DNA of 64,000 nucleotides from Sandaracinaceae bacterium (GTDB lineage: Bacteria; Myxococcota_A; Polyangia; Polyangiales; Sandaracinaceae): contig JACKEC010000025.1 in the NCBI GenBank assembly GCA_020633195.1, forward strand, positions 97,239 to 161,238, in the 5' to 3' direction. Within the stretch, counting starts at the first letter, position 1. Every line of letters starts with the position of its first letter. The position numbers were made by a program, and so were the translations under genes. The notes under the pieces are model-generated. The model ran no database searches. It was not told the origin of the DNA and saw only the letters and a list, made by a program, of their open reading frames with translations. Shown here piece by piece: positions 54,740 to 63,893 of the stretch.

Positions 54740-57700
54740 ATGCGCCACCACGCGTTCTGGGTCCTCGCCGCCTCGAGCCTCTTCGCCGCCGGCTGCGACT
54801 GTGAAGGGACCGTCCCCGCGACCGACGCGGGCTCGCCACCGCGCGACGCGGGCGGCGGGATGGACTCCGGGACGATCGACGACGACGGCGGGCCGCCGCC
54901 GCCGATGGACGCCGGCTTCGACGCGGCGGGCCCGGTGTGCGGCGACCTCATGTGCATGATCGGGGAGCGCTGCGAGATGTCGCCCGCGCCGACGTGCGTG
55001 CCCAACGAGTGCGCCGACCTGACGTGCGCGCCGACCGAGCGCTGCGCGCCCGCGCCGGTGGGACCCGGGAACGTCTGCGTCGACAACTCCTGCTCCGACA
55101 GCGTCGACTGCCCGACCGAGGAGCACTGCGCGGGCGGCGTGTGCGTGGCCGACGTCTGCGTCCCGGGCACCCAGACCTGCACGGCGGCCGGCGAGGTCTC
55201 CGAGTGCGCGGCCGACGGCTCGGGCACCGCGGTCCGCTACCGCTGCGGGTCCGACGCCTACTTCACGAGCGCCTGCACCGTCGACGGGACCGAGGCGTAC
55301 TGCCCCTGCCGCGACGACTGGGATTGCCCGAGCAACACGGAGTGCGACGTCGATCGCTGCGTCGGGACGGGCGTCGCGCCCACGTGCCTGCTGCCCCCGG
55401 CGCCGTTCACCGACGTGCTTCCCTCGCTCGAGCCCGGCTTCCCGTGGGGCGGCACCGACCGCGGCGATCGCGACGCGACGGGCAGCCCCTTCCCGAGCAG
55501 CTCGCAAGTCGTCATGACGCCGCTCGTCGCCAACCTCGACGACGACAACGGCGACGGCCTCATCGACGAGCGCGACTTCCCCGAGATCATCTTCATGACC
55601 TTCTGCGGGTCGGACTACACCAACAACGGCGTGCTCCGCGCGGTGCACGGCGGCGGCCCGGCCCGGGGCGGCGACTTCTTCGCGACGTGCGGCGCCACCG
55701 AGTGGCACGAGGGGGACGCGCTGTCCGTGTCGTGCGCGTGCAGCGCCGCCGACCTCGACTCCAGCACGACGCTCGCCGCCGGCGACCTCGACGGGGACGG
55801 CGTCCCCGAGATCGTCGGCGTGCTCGAGAACGACCGCATCCGGATCTACTCGAATCGCGGCGTCCCGATCGTCACCAGCTCGTTCTCGGTGAGCGGGGGC
55901 AACCCGTCCGTCGCGATCGCGAACGTCGACGGCGTCGGCCTCGCGGAGATCCTCGTGGGCAACCGCCTCTACACGCTCGAGCACGACGCCAGCGGCGCGA
56001 TCGCGTTCGTGGACGAGTTCCGGGGCGCGCGCGGCCAGGGCGACAACGGCCAGGGGCCGATCTCGTGCATCGCGGATCTCGACGGAGACGGCCGCCAGGA
56101 GCTGATCGGCGGCAGCACGGTGCACCGGCTGCCGAACGCCCCCGCGGGCGCGACGCGGCGCGCCGACTGCACCGGCTCGGAGACCGACCCCGACGAGGTC
56201 GAGTGGTGCGCGGGCCGCCTCGTCGAGGTGTGGGACGGCCGCGCCGTCAACGGCGCGCCGGCGGAGCGCGACGGCTTCTGCGCGGTGGCCGACGTGTGGG
56301 GCGCGGACCCCGCGTCGCCGCCGGGCCCCGACAACCGCCCCGACGGCGTGCCGGAGGTCATCACGATCGCGGCGGGCCGCCTCCAGATCTACGACTCGCG
56401 CGACGGGACCCTGATCGACGATCGCAACCTCCCGGGAGGCCGCGGCGGCGCGCCGAACGTCGACGACTTCGACGGCGACGGCTTCCCCGAGATCGGGACC
56501 GCGTTCGACAACGAGTACGTCCTCGTCGACCTGCAGCCGCCGACGGGGATGTGCCCCGCCTGGCCGACGGTGTTCCGCGACGACATGACGGGCCTGCAGG
56601 GCAACCCCGCGCGCACGCCGCCGACCACCGCGTGCGCGACGGCCGCGGACTGCGGCGACGTCTCGCAGCTCACGTGCAATCCGTCGACCTCGCAGTGCGT
56701 GTGCCTGCACAACGGCTGGATGCGCCGCACCGAGGACGACTCGAGCCAGGTCACCGGCTCGAGCGTGTTCGACTTCAACGGCGACGGCTCGGCCGAGGTC
56801 ATCTACAACGACGAGTGCTACTTCCGCGTCTACGCCGGCATCGACGGCACGGTCTACTTCAAGGAGAACAGCCCGAGCCGGACGCGGACCGAGAACCCCG
56901 TCGTCGCCGACGTCGACAACGACGGCAACGCCGAGATCGTCTTCGCGGCGAGCAACGAGAGCGGCTTCTGCAGCGAGGGCAACGACTTCAACAACGGCAT
57001 CGAGGTCTGGGGCGACGCGAGCGACACGTGGGTCTCCGCGCGGCGCATCTACAACCAGCACGCCTACCACGTGACCAACGTCTACGAGTCGGGCGGCGTC
57101 CCGGCGCGGGAGCCCGAGAGCTGGCGGCCGTGGAACGGGCGCCTCTACAACACCTACCGCAGCCAGCCGCGGCAGCCCTTCGGGATCGCGCCGGACCTCC
57201 AGGTCGGCGCGGTGCAGATCAGCTCCCCCGACGCGACCTGCGGGACGCTCTCGACCACCATCGACATCACCGTGCGCGTCGTGAACGCGGGTGACCTGCG
57301 CGTCGGCCCCGACGTGCTCGTCGGCTTCCACGGCGAGTGGACCGCGGGCGGCGTGATGGAGCCGCTCTACGCCGACGCCGCGATGACGCCGCTGACCACG
57401 ACCCTCGGCGCTCCCCTCGAGCCGGGCGGCGAGCGCTTCGTGACCGTGCGCTACGACGCCGCGTTCAACTCGCCCGGGGTCTTGCCCGACCGCGTGCGCG
57501 TCGTCGTCGACGAGGGCGATCGCGAGCGCGAGTGCCGCGAGGACAACAACGAGTCGACCGTCCCCGTCATGGCCGGCGCGGCGGAGCCCGACCTCCTCGT
57601 GGAGCTCGGCGTCGTCGGCGGCGTCTGCCCGGTGAAGACCTTCGAGACCACGCTCCGCAACGTCGGCGCGGTCCCCGTCAGCAACGTCACCGTGCGCTAC

Positions 57701-57928
57701 TACGCGGGCGACCCGGCGACCGGCGGGACCCCCATCCACGACGAGCTCGTCCCCGGGCCCATCCCCGCGGGCGGCATGGTCACGTTCACGGCGACCATCG
57801 CGATGTTCCCCGCGCGCGACGTCGTCGTCTTCGTCGTCGCCGACCCGGACGACGCGATCGCCGAGTGCAACGACGGCAACAACGACGACATGACCGACGA
57901 CCGCGTGCTCTGCAGCGTGATCTTCTAG
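54740..57928 (+). CDS. Large surface lipoprotein with FG-GAP/VCBS and CARDB domains
   Basis: 1062 aa. Lipoprotein signal FWVLAASSLFAAGCDC; a DAGSPPRDAGGGMDSG linker; Cys-rich modules (about 70-220, CGDLMCMIGERCEM, CADLTCAPTERC); then FG-GAP/VCBS-like repeats (LAAGDLDGDGVPEIVGV, IADLDGDGRQELIGG, VDDFDGDGFPEIGTA, VADVDNDGNAEIVFA) over about 250-780. Two CARDB-type beta-sandwiches close the protein (PDLQVGAVQISSP, PDLLVELGVVGGVC, with EREC.EDNNES and AECNDGNNDD ends). Likely an outer-membrane adhesin or ligand-binding surface protein. Its stop shares CTAG with the convergent gene. Confidence 0.9.
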   Translation: MRHHAFWVLAASSLFAAGCDCEGTVPATDAGSPPRDAGGGMDSGTIDDDGGPPPPMDAGFDAAGPVCGDLMCMIGERCEMSPAPTCVPNECADLTCAPTERCAPAPVGPGNVCVDNSCSDSVDCPTEEHCAGGVCVADVCVPGTQTCTAAGEVSECAADGSGTAVRYRCGSDAYFTSACTVDGTEAYCPCRDDWDCPSNTECDVDRCVGTGVAPTCLLPPAPFTDVLPSLEPGFPWGGTDRGDRDATGSPFPSSSQVVMTPLVANLDDDNGDGLIDERDFPEIIFMTFCGSDYTNNGVLRAVHGGGPARGGDFFATCGATEWHEGDALSVSCACSAADLDSSTTLAAGDLDGDGVPEIVGVLENDRIRIYSNRGVPIVTSSFSVSGGNPSVAIANVDGVGLAEILVGNRLYTLEHDASGAIAFVDEFRGARGQGDNGQGPISCIADLDGDGRQELIGGSTVHRLPNAPAGATRRADCTGSETDPDEVEWCAGRLVEVWDGRAVNGAPAERDGFCAVADVWGADPASPPGPDNRPDGVPEVITIAAGRLQIYDSRDGTLIDDRNLPGGRGGAPNVDDFDGDGFPEIGTAFDNEYVLVDLQPPTGMCPAWPTVFRDDMTGLQGNPARTPPTTACATAADCGDVSQLTCNPSTSQCVCLHNGWMRRTEDDSSQVTGSSVFDFNGDGSAEVIYNDECYFRVYAGIDGTVYFKENSPSRTRTENPVVADVDNDGNAEIVFAASNESGFCSEGNDFNNGIEVWGDASDTWVSARRIYNQHAYHVTNVYESGGVPAREPESWRPWNGRLYNTYRSQPRQPFGIAPDLQVGAVQISSPDATCGTLSTTIDITVRVVNAGDLRVGPDVLVGFHGEWTAGGVMEPLYADAAMTPLTTTLGAPLEPGGERFVTVRYDAAFNSPGVLPDRVRVVVDEGDRERECREDNNESTVPVMAGAAEPDLLVELGVVGGVCPVKTFETTLRNVGAVPVSNVTVRYYAGDPATGGTPIHDELVPGPIPAGGMVTFTATIAMFPARDVVVFVVADPDDAIAECNDGNNDDMTDDRVLCSVIF

Positions 57929-58812
57929 AAGCTCAGCCCCGCGAACACGTGCAGGCGGAGCGTGGCGCCGTTGGCCGCGCCCGACATGCTCACGTCGAAG
58001 CTGCCGTCGCGGCACGGGTCGGTGCAGCCCGGGACCTCGCCGCGGAACATCGCGATCCAGCCGCCCGCGAGCTCACCGCCGAGCATGAACGGGCCGACGA
58101 CGTGGACGCGGACGCCGATCCCGAGCTCGGCCCAGAACCCGTCGGCCGTGTTCTGCGACGGAAGCGGATCCGAGTAGCTGAGGAGGAACGCGTAGGACAG
58201 GCCGAGGCGCAGCGTCGGCGCGATCCAGCCGCTCGTCAGCGCGACCTGGATGTCGAGCCCGATCGCGCCGAGCACGAAGGCGGGCTCTGCGGTGAAGGAG
58301 AGCCGTGGGCCCAGGGTCAGGGGCCCGAGGCCGAGGCCGAGGCCGACGCCGAAGCTCCCGCCGACGCTGCCTCGCTGGTCGTCGCGGACCAGGTTGTCGC
58401 CGCCGAAGGCGTCGAGGCCGGTGACCCCGAGGCCGCCGAAGACCTGGAGGTCGAACCCGAGCCCGCGGCGCGCGGCGCTGTCGCCCGCGCTCTCGAGCAC
58501 GTACGAGTCCGCCTCGGTCCGGGCCTCCGCGGGCTCCGCCTCGCCGCCGGTGCCGCCGCCGTCGCCGCCGCCCTCGTCGTCCTCGGCGCCGCGCTGATCG
58601 GGCTCGTAGTCGGTGTCCCCGGTCGCGGTGTCCTCACCGCCGCCCGTGCGGTCCTCTTCATTGCCGCGCTGATCGGGCTCGTAGCCGCCGTCCTCGCCGA
58701 CCGTCTCCTCCTGCGCGGGCGCCCCCTCCGCCACCTCGGTGTCCTGCGCCGAGCTCACGCGCGGGAGCGCGAGGCAGAGCACGAACGTCGACAGGAGGAG
58801 GAGGCGGCGCAT
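57925..58812 (-). CDS. Outer-membrane beta-barrel-like protein with acidic N-terminal region
   Basis: 295 aa. Signal peptide RRLLLLSTFVLCLALPRVSSA. A low-complexity acidic region (about 25-110) holds a repeated module: GYEPDQRGNEED and DYEPDQRGAEDD. The rest (about 115-295) alternates hydrophobic strands (GFDLQVFGGLGVTGLDAFGG, GVGLGLGLGPLTLGPRLSF, WIAPTLRLGLSYAFLLSYS, ATLRLHVFAGLSF) and ends in Phe, as in outer-membrane barrels of about eight strands. Likely outer membrane; acidic region periplasmic or extracellular. Confidence 0.78.
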   Translation of the reverse strand: MRRLLLLSTFVLCLALPRVSSAQDTEVAEGAPAQEETVGEDGGYEPDQRGNEEDRTGGGEDTATGDTDYEPDQRGAEDDEGGGDGGGTGGEAEPAEARTEADSYVLESAGDSAARRGLGFDLQVFGGLGVTGLDAFGGDNLVRDDQRGSVGGSFGVGLGLGLGPLTLGPRLSFTAEPAFVLGAIGLDIQVALTSGWIAPTLRLGLSYAFLLSYSDPLPSQNTADGFWAELGIGVRVHVVGPFMLGGELAGGWIAMFRGEVPGCTDPCRDGSFDVSMSGAANGATLRLHVFAGLSF

Positions 58813-58841
58813 GGTCTCGGCGGTAGGGGCTCAGCGGTCGC

Positions 58842-60908
58842 TCAGCGTCGGCGACGCCAGAAGAATAGACCGAACACGCCCAGGGTGAGCCAAACCGTGT
58901 GCGGGGCGTCGCGCTCGGCGCCGACGGTGCACGACGCGCAGCCCGCGCGGCCGCCGCTCTCCTGCGCGAGCAGGATCGACTCACCGGAGCTGTCGGCTCC
59001 GTCGCCGCCGCCCCAGTCCTGCGGCTCGGCCTCCCAGGCCTGCTCGTCGCTGCTGGCGCGATCCACGTCCATGTCCGCCCCGGTCGCGAAGGAGGTGGCC
59101 TCGCCGCCCGCGGTCACCGGGCTCGCGTCCGCGTGCTGGGCCTCCGCGCTCGATCGATCGGCGCGCCCCTGCGCGAGCGTCTGCGCGGCCTCCGCGGTGA
59201 GCTCCCGCTCCGGGATGGCGAGGAACGCCGTGTAGGGCGTGACGAAGTGGTAGGCGAGCGCGAGCGACGTCGTCTCCGACCGCAGCTCCGCCGACTCGCC
59301 CTCGAGCTCGATCTGCTCGAGCAGGTGGTCGGTGCGCGCGATCGCCCAGCGGCGGCCGACCCAGGGCTGGGCGCGGCTCGGGGTCGCGGTCACGTCCATC
59401 TCGATCGGGCGATCCGAGAGCCGGCCGCGCAGGACGAACCGCGGGGCGGGCGCGTCCCCTCGGAACCGGCCGACGACCACCAGCTCGTCGTCGACGAACA
59501 GGTCCGGCAGCGACCGCGGGTAGATCCGGGTCGCCACCGCGCCCTCGACCTCGAGCGAGACGTCGACCAGCAGCGGCCGCGCGATCTGCGCGTAGAGGTG
59601 CCCGACCTCGGCCTCGATGCGCGAGGCCCGGTCGATGAACGTGGACGTCCCGCGCTTCTCGGCGGCGAGGCGCGAGAGCAGCGCGCGGTTGACGCCGGAG
59701 CCGATGCCCACGGTGAAGACCCGCACGTCACGTTGCTCGCGCTGCGCCGCCTGGAGCGCCGGCTCGGCCTCCGACTGGCCGTCGGTCAGGAAGATCACCA
59801 CCCGCGGTCGCCCCCCGCCGTCGTGCTGCGAGGCGAACGCGCGCGTCAGCGCGTAGGCGATGTCGGTGCCGCCGCCCGAGCGGAGCCCGCTGACGTAGCG
59901 GACCGCGTCGTCGCGCACGTCGGCGGCGAGCTCGCGCGGCCTGTCGAACAGGGGGTCGACGTCGTCGTCGAACGCGATCACGTTCACGCGGTCGCCCGCC
60001 CCGAGGCGCCGGATGATGTCCACCGCGGCCTGCCGGGCGTTCTCGATCGCCTCGCCGGCCATCGAGCCGGAGCGGTCGAGCACGATGGTGACGTCCTTGT
60101 CGGAGATCTGGTTCTCGTAGCCCTCGGGGGCGGCGAGGCTCAGGAGGAAGTAGCCGTCCTGGCCCTCGTCTCGGTGGACGAACGCGGCCGGCTGCCAGGG
60201 CTGATCCTGGACGTCCCAGCGCAGGACCAGCTCGCCGTTCGCGCCCTCGAGCGCGTTGCGGGTCCGGATCCGCACGCCGCCCGCGACGCGCTCCACGTCG
60301 ATCGCGTGGGTCGTGGAGCGGATGTTCCGCGCGCGAAGGTCGCGCAGCATGATCTCGCCGGTCGCCGTCGCCGACGCCGGGACGCGGTAGGTGACCTGAC
60401 CGCCCCGGCGCGAGAGCCACTCGGCGAAGGTGGTCTCGACCCGCTTGTCCTCGTTGGGCTCGATCGGGAAGACCCGGAACGTGAACTCACCGTCGTCGGT
60501 CTGCTCGAGGATCGCCGGGTCCCGCCGCACGCGGGTGACCTGGTCGTAGACCCGGCGCGCGGTCTGCCGCTCGAGCACCTCGCCGATGATTCGCTCCTCG
60601 CCGATGTAGTAGGCGAAGCCCTCGACCCGCGCGTCGACCGAGGTGCGCAGCACGTACTGCCCCTCGAGCCGGCTGCTCGAGCGGTTGTGGAAGACCTGGA
60701 CCAGCTCGGAGGTCGCGTGCTGACCCTCGATGGTCGCGCGGACCCGCTCCTCCACGAGCGGCAGGGGGCCGAGCGCCTGCGCCGGCTGCTCCGGGTTGCG
60801 CACCTGCAGCTCGGCCCGCAACCGCAGCGCGGCGGTCACGTTCTGTGCTTGAGCCACCCCCGCGAGGAGCGGCCAGAGGGCCGCGGCCCAGATCAACGTC
60901 GTTCGCAT
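58842..60908 (-). CDS. VIT and von Willebrand A domain protein with MYXO-CTERM tail
   Basis: 688 aa. Signal peptide TTLIWAAALWPLLAGVAQA. VIT domain (about 45-170), vWA domain (about 270-450) with complete MIDAS: Asp278-x-Ser280-x-Ser282 (LDRSGSM), GGGTDIAYAL, FLTDGQSE. The C-terminus (656-688) is GCASC, a transmembrane stretch (HTVWLTLGVFGLFFW) and RRRR, fitting a MYXO-CTERM sorting signal recognised by a myxosortase. It would be cut and anchored to the cell surface. Resembles inter-alpha-inhibitor-like proteins. Divergent from the STAND regulator. Confidence 0.9.
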   Translation of the reverse strand: MRTTLIWAAALWPLLAGVAQAQNVTAALRLRAELQVRNPEQPAQALGPLPLVEERVRATIEGQHATSELVQVFHNRSSSRLEGQYVLRTSVDARVEGFAYYIGEERIIGEVLERQTARRVYDQVTRVRRDPAILEQTDDGEFTFRVFPIEPNEDKRVETTFAEWLSRRGGQVTYRVPASATATGEIMLRDLRARNIRSTTHAIDVERVAGGVRIRTRNALEGANGELVLRWDVQDQPWQPAAFVHRDEGQDGYFLLSLAAPEGYENQISDKDVTIVLDRSGSMAGEAIENARQAAVDIIRRLGAGDRVNVIAFDDDVDPLFDRPRELAADVRDDAVRYVSGLRSGGGTDIAYALTRAFASQHDGGGRPRVVIFLTDGQSEAEPALQAAQREQRDVRVFTVGIGSGVNRALLSRLAAEKRGTSTFIDRASRIEAEVGHLYAQIARPLLVDVSLEVEGAVATRIYPRSLPDLFVDDELVVVGRFRGDAPAPRFVLRGRLSDRPIEMDVTATPSRAQPWVGRRWAIARTDHLLEQIELEGESAELRSETTSLALAYHFVTPYTAFLAIPERELTAEAAQTLAQGRADRSSAEAQHADASPVTAGGEATSFATGADMDVDRASSDEQAWEAEPQDWGGGDGADSSGESILLAQESGGRAGCASCTVGAERDAPHTVWLTLGVFGLFFWRRRR

Positions 60909-60926
60909 CGCATCACCCCCTGGTGT

Positions 60927-60980
60927 TGACGTTGGCCAAGGTGGAACTCCCTGGATTGATGGACCAATTACAAAACGTCA
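60927..60980. promoter_or_regulatory. Inverted repeat in divergent intergenic region
   Basis: TGACGTT (60927-60933) and AACGTCA (60974-60980) are perfect 7-bp reverse complements 40 bp apart, in an AT-richer intergenic stretch between the VWA and STAND genes. TTGACG (60926-60931) also resembles a -35. Could be operator half-sites. Confidence 0.4.
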
Positions 60981-60992
60981 CAATCCCGCTCG

Positions 60993-63539
60993 GTGGTGGA
61001 CTCCTCCCCGATCGCCGCGGGTTTCGTGGGCCGCGCGTCCGAGCTCGAGCGGCTCGGCGGCCTGCTGTCGCGCGGCGGCGGCGCGGTGCTCGTCGCCGGC
61101 GCGGCGGGCGTCGGCAAGAGCCGGCTCGTCGCCAAGGGCATCCGAGGCTGGGAGGGCGCGGTCGCGCGGGCCGACCTCGGCGCGGCTCGGGACCTCGAGG
61201 ACGCGCTGCGCCGGGTCGGCCGCGCGCTCTCGATCGAGCTCACCGGCCACGACGACCCGGGCCGGGTGGTCGAGCGGATCGGGCAGGTCCTCGCCTCGCG
61301 CGCCCCCGCGCTGCTCTGGCTCGACGACGCCGACGGCGTGATCGGCGCGCTCGGGGACGCGATCGCCCAGTGGTCGCGCGGCGACGTGCGGGTGGTCGTC
61401 ACCTCGCGGCGCACCCGCCTCGAGATCCCGCACGAGGCGGTGACCCTCGGGCCGCTCGCGCGCGACGAGGCGGTCGCCCTGCTCGTCGAGCGCGCGCGCC
61501 GCGTCCGCCGGGACTTCGTGGTCACCGACGCGCAGCGGGGTCACGTGTGGGACCTCGTCGAGCGCGTGGACGCGCTGCCGCTCGCGATCGAGCTGCTCGC
61601 CCCGCGGCTGCGCCTGCTCTCGCCGGCGCGGCTGCTCGAGCGCCTCGAGCGCGGTCGAGGCCCCGCCGACGCGCTGCGCGAGGCGCTCGATCGCTCCTTC
61701 GAGCTGCTCTCGCCGTGGGAGCGCGACGCGCTCGCCCAGTGCACCGTGTTTCGCGACGGCTTCTACGTCGACGCCGCGGAGGCGGTCGTGACCCTCGAGG
61801 CCGGCGCCCCCGACGTGCTCACGGTGCTCGAGGCGCTCGTCGACCAGTCGCTCCTGCGCACCGAGGCGGCGCCCGAGCTGCCCGACGAGGTCCGCGTCCG
61901 GTTCTTCGGCGCGGTCCGGGAGCGCGCCGCCGAGGAGCTCCCCGACGCCGCGCCCTCGCGCGCGCGGCACGCCGGCTTCTTCGTCGAGGCCGCCGAGCGG
62001 TGGGACGCCGGGATCGAGAGCCCCGACGAGGTCGAGCACACGGCGCGCCTCGTGATCGAGCTGCCCAACCTCGAGGCCGCGCACGAGCACAGCGCGGGGC
62101 TGTCGCGCGCGCGGCTCGGGCTGGTGCTCCACATGGCCTACCAGCGGCGCGGCCCCTTCGGCCGGACGCAGGAGCTCGTCGACGACGCGCGCGCGTGCGC
62201 CGAGGGCGACGACCGGCTGACCGCCCGCGCCGAGCTGGCGCGGGCGAGGGCCCTGCGCTGGGCCAACGCGATCGGCGACAGCGAGGCCGCGCTCGAGGCC
62301 GCGCTCGAGGCCGCGCGCCGCGCCGGCGACGTCGAGACCGAGGCGGGCTGCGCGCGCAACCGCGCCGCCAACGCCTACCGCCGCGGTGACCTGGCGGGCT
62401 TCGAGGCGCACCTCGACCACGCGCTCGAGGCGGCGACCCGGAGCGGCCGCGTGAGCGACGAGGTCAACGCGCGCAACGGCCTCGGCTACCTCTACGCCGA
62501 GCGGGGGGACACCGAGCGCGCGCGGCAGGAGCTCGAGCGCGCCCTCGACCTGGCTCGCTCCACACGGATCCCGGGGCTCATCGCGCTCGCGCACGCTTCG
62601 TTGTCATCGACGATGCTGCGCGCGGAGCGCTTCGAGGCCGCCGAGCGCCACGCGACCGAGGCGATCGCGCGCTACGCGACGCTCGGGTACCTGCGGCAGT
62701 GGGCGATCGAGCACCTCGTGCGGGCCGAGGCGCGGCTCTGGGCCGACGACCTCGCCGGGGCGCACGAGGACGCGGTGGCCGCGCTCGAGCGGGCGCAGTG
62801 GCTCGCGCTCGACGCGCCGCTCGCGCGGGCCCTCGCGCTGCGGGGCAAGGTGGCGTTCTTCGAGCAGGACTTCGGCGCCGCCCGAGACGCGCTCGAGGAG
62901 GCGGCGGGTCGGCTCGGCGAGGCGCACCCGGAGGCGCTCCAGCTCTGGGCCTACGCGGGGGCCGCCCGCGCGATGATGCAGCACGCCGACGCCGCCGAGC
63001 GCGCGTTCGACCGCGCGGGCGACGACGAGCTCTCGCGCGCGCTGCGCGGCTTCGCGCGGGTCGCCGCGGCGAAGGCGTCGCTCGCGCACGGGGAGGCGGC
63101 GGATCTGACCGGCCTCGCCCCCGCCGGCGCGACGGGCACCGTCGAGGTCCGCCGCGTCGTCGAGCTGCTCGGGGCGGTGGCCCGCTCGATCGCCCCCGGC
63201 CGCGACGTCAGCGGCGTCCGCCTCGAGGTCGCCGAGGGCGCCCGCTGGTTCCGGCTCGAGGGCGACGACGAGGGCGTGGACCTCACGCGCCGCCGCGCGC
63301 TGCGGGGCGTGCTCAGCGGCCTCGTCGATCGCCACGTCGGCGCGCCGGGCGAGCCGATGACCCTCGACGACGTGCTCGAGTCTGGCTGGCCGGGCGAGCG
63401 GATGAGCCCCGACTCCGGCGCGCGCCGCGTGTACGTGACCATCAACCGCCTGCGCAAGCTGGGGCTCGGCGAGCTGCTCGTGACCACCGGCGACGGCTAC
63501 ATGCTCGCCTCGCGCGTCGACGTGGTGACGGTCGTCTGA
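60993..63539 (+). CDS. STAND-type ATPase regulator with TPRs and C-terminal winged helix
   Basis: 848 aa, GTG start (second GTG at 60996). N-terminal AAA+/STAND ATPase: FVGRASELERL, Walker A AGAAGVGKSRL, Walker B LLWLDDAD, sensor VVVTSRRTRLE, and LPLAIELLAPRL as in NB-ARC/MalT. A helical arm and TPR-like repeats (about 370-730; NGLGYLYAERGDTERARQEL) follow. The last 90 residues form a winged helix (LTRRRALRGVLSGLVDRHV, SGARRVYVTINRLRKLGL, TTGDGYMLASRVDVV), like SARP/OmpR DNA-binding domains placed at the C-terminus. Likely a signal-activated, oligomerising transcription factor; ligand unknown. It may control the divergent VWA gene. Confidence 0.85.
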   Translation: MVDSSPIAAGFVGRASELERLGGLLSRGGGAVLVAGAAGVGKSRLVAKGIRGWEGAVARADLGAARDLEDALRRVGRALSIELTGHDDPGRVVERIGQVLASRAPALLWLDDADGVIGALGDAIAQWSRGDVRVVVTSRRTRLEIPHEAVTLGPLARDEAVALLVERARRVRRDFVVTDAQRGHVWDLVERVDALPLAIELLAPRLRLLSPARLLERLERGRGPADALREALDRSFELLSPWERDALAQCTVFRDGFYVDAAEAVVTLEAGAPDVLTVLEALVDQSLLRTEAAPELPDEVRVRFFGAVRERAAEELPDAAPSRARHAGFFVEAAERWDAGIESPDEVEHTARLVIELPNLEAAHEHSAGLSRARLGLVLHMAYQRRGPFGRTQELVDDARACAEGDDRLTARAELARARALRWANAIGDSEAALEAALEAARRAGDVETEAGCARNRAANAYRRGDLAGFEAHLDHALEAATRSGRVSDEVNARNGLGYLYAERGDTERARQELERALDLARSTRIPGLIALAHASLSSTMLRAERFEAAERHATEAIARYATLGYLRQWAIEHLVRAEARLWADDLAGAHEDAVAALERAQWLALDAPLARALALRGKVAFFEQDFGAARDALEEAAGRLGEAHPEALQLWAYAGAARAMMQHADAAERAFDRAGDDELSRALRGFARVAAAKASLAHGEAADLTGLAPAGATGTVEVRRVVELLGAVARSIAPGRDVSGVRLEVAEGARWFRLEGDDEGVDLTRRRALRGVLSGLVDRHVGAPGEPMTLDDVLESGWPGERMSPDSGARRVYVTINRLRKLGLGELLVTTGDGYMLASRVDVVTVV

Positions 63540-63545
63540 TCGGCG

Positions 63546-63893
63546 TCAGGTGCGCCGGCGCATGACCCGATGAAGCGCCCGCGCCCCGAAGCGACGCGCG
63601 AAGCGGCGCCGGGGCTGCGCGGGGACGTCGACGGCGTAGGCGCCCGTGCGCCCCGACCGCGTCTGCGGCACGCAGCCCGCCTGGCAGGGCCGTGGCGTCG
63701 CGGGGGTGGGGAGGCTTCCGTCGTCCCACAACGCGGCCGGAGCCGCCGGCGCGGGTCGCGCGGGATCGTACGGCGAGGCCGCCGGGGTGTACGCGTCGAG
63801 CTGGGCCCCGACCACGTCGGCGACGCTCGACTGCGCCGCGGCCGGAGCCGCGAAGCCGAGGCAGAGGAGGGCGAGGGCGGGTGCGCGGATCAT
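63546..63893 (-). CDS. Small secreted protein of unknown function
   Basis: 115 aa. Signal peptide RAPALALLCLGFAAPAAA; the mature part is Pro/Ala-rich (AYTPAASPYDPARPAPAAPA) with one Cys pair (CQAGC) and a basic C-terminus (RRRFARRFGARALHRVMRRR). I do not recognise it. The ATG overlaps the stop of the gene at the window edge (ATGA), so the two are co-transcribed. Convergent with the STAND gene at a 6-bp gap. Confidence 0.65.
   Translation of the reverse strand: MIRAPALALLCLGFAAPAAAQSSVADVVGAQLDAYTPAASPYDPARPAPAAPAALWDDGSLPTPATPRPCQAGCVPQTRSGRTGAYAVDVPAQPRRRFARRFGARALHRVMRRRT

Noticed and set aside
53357..58015. 1552-codon open frame on the minus strand
   Set aside because: It lies antisense to trpA, the HupE-like gene and the FG-GAP lipoprotein. 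Its translation is dominated by Arg, Ala, Val, Asp and His without domains. Long antisense open frames are expected at this GC content.
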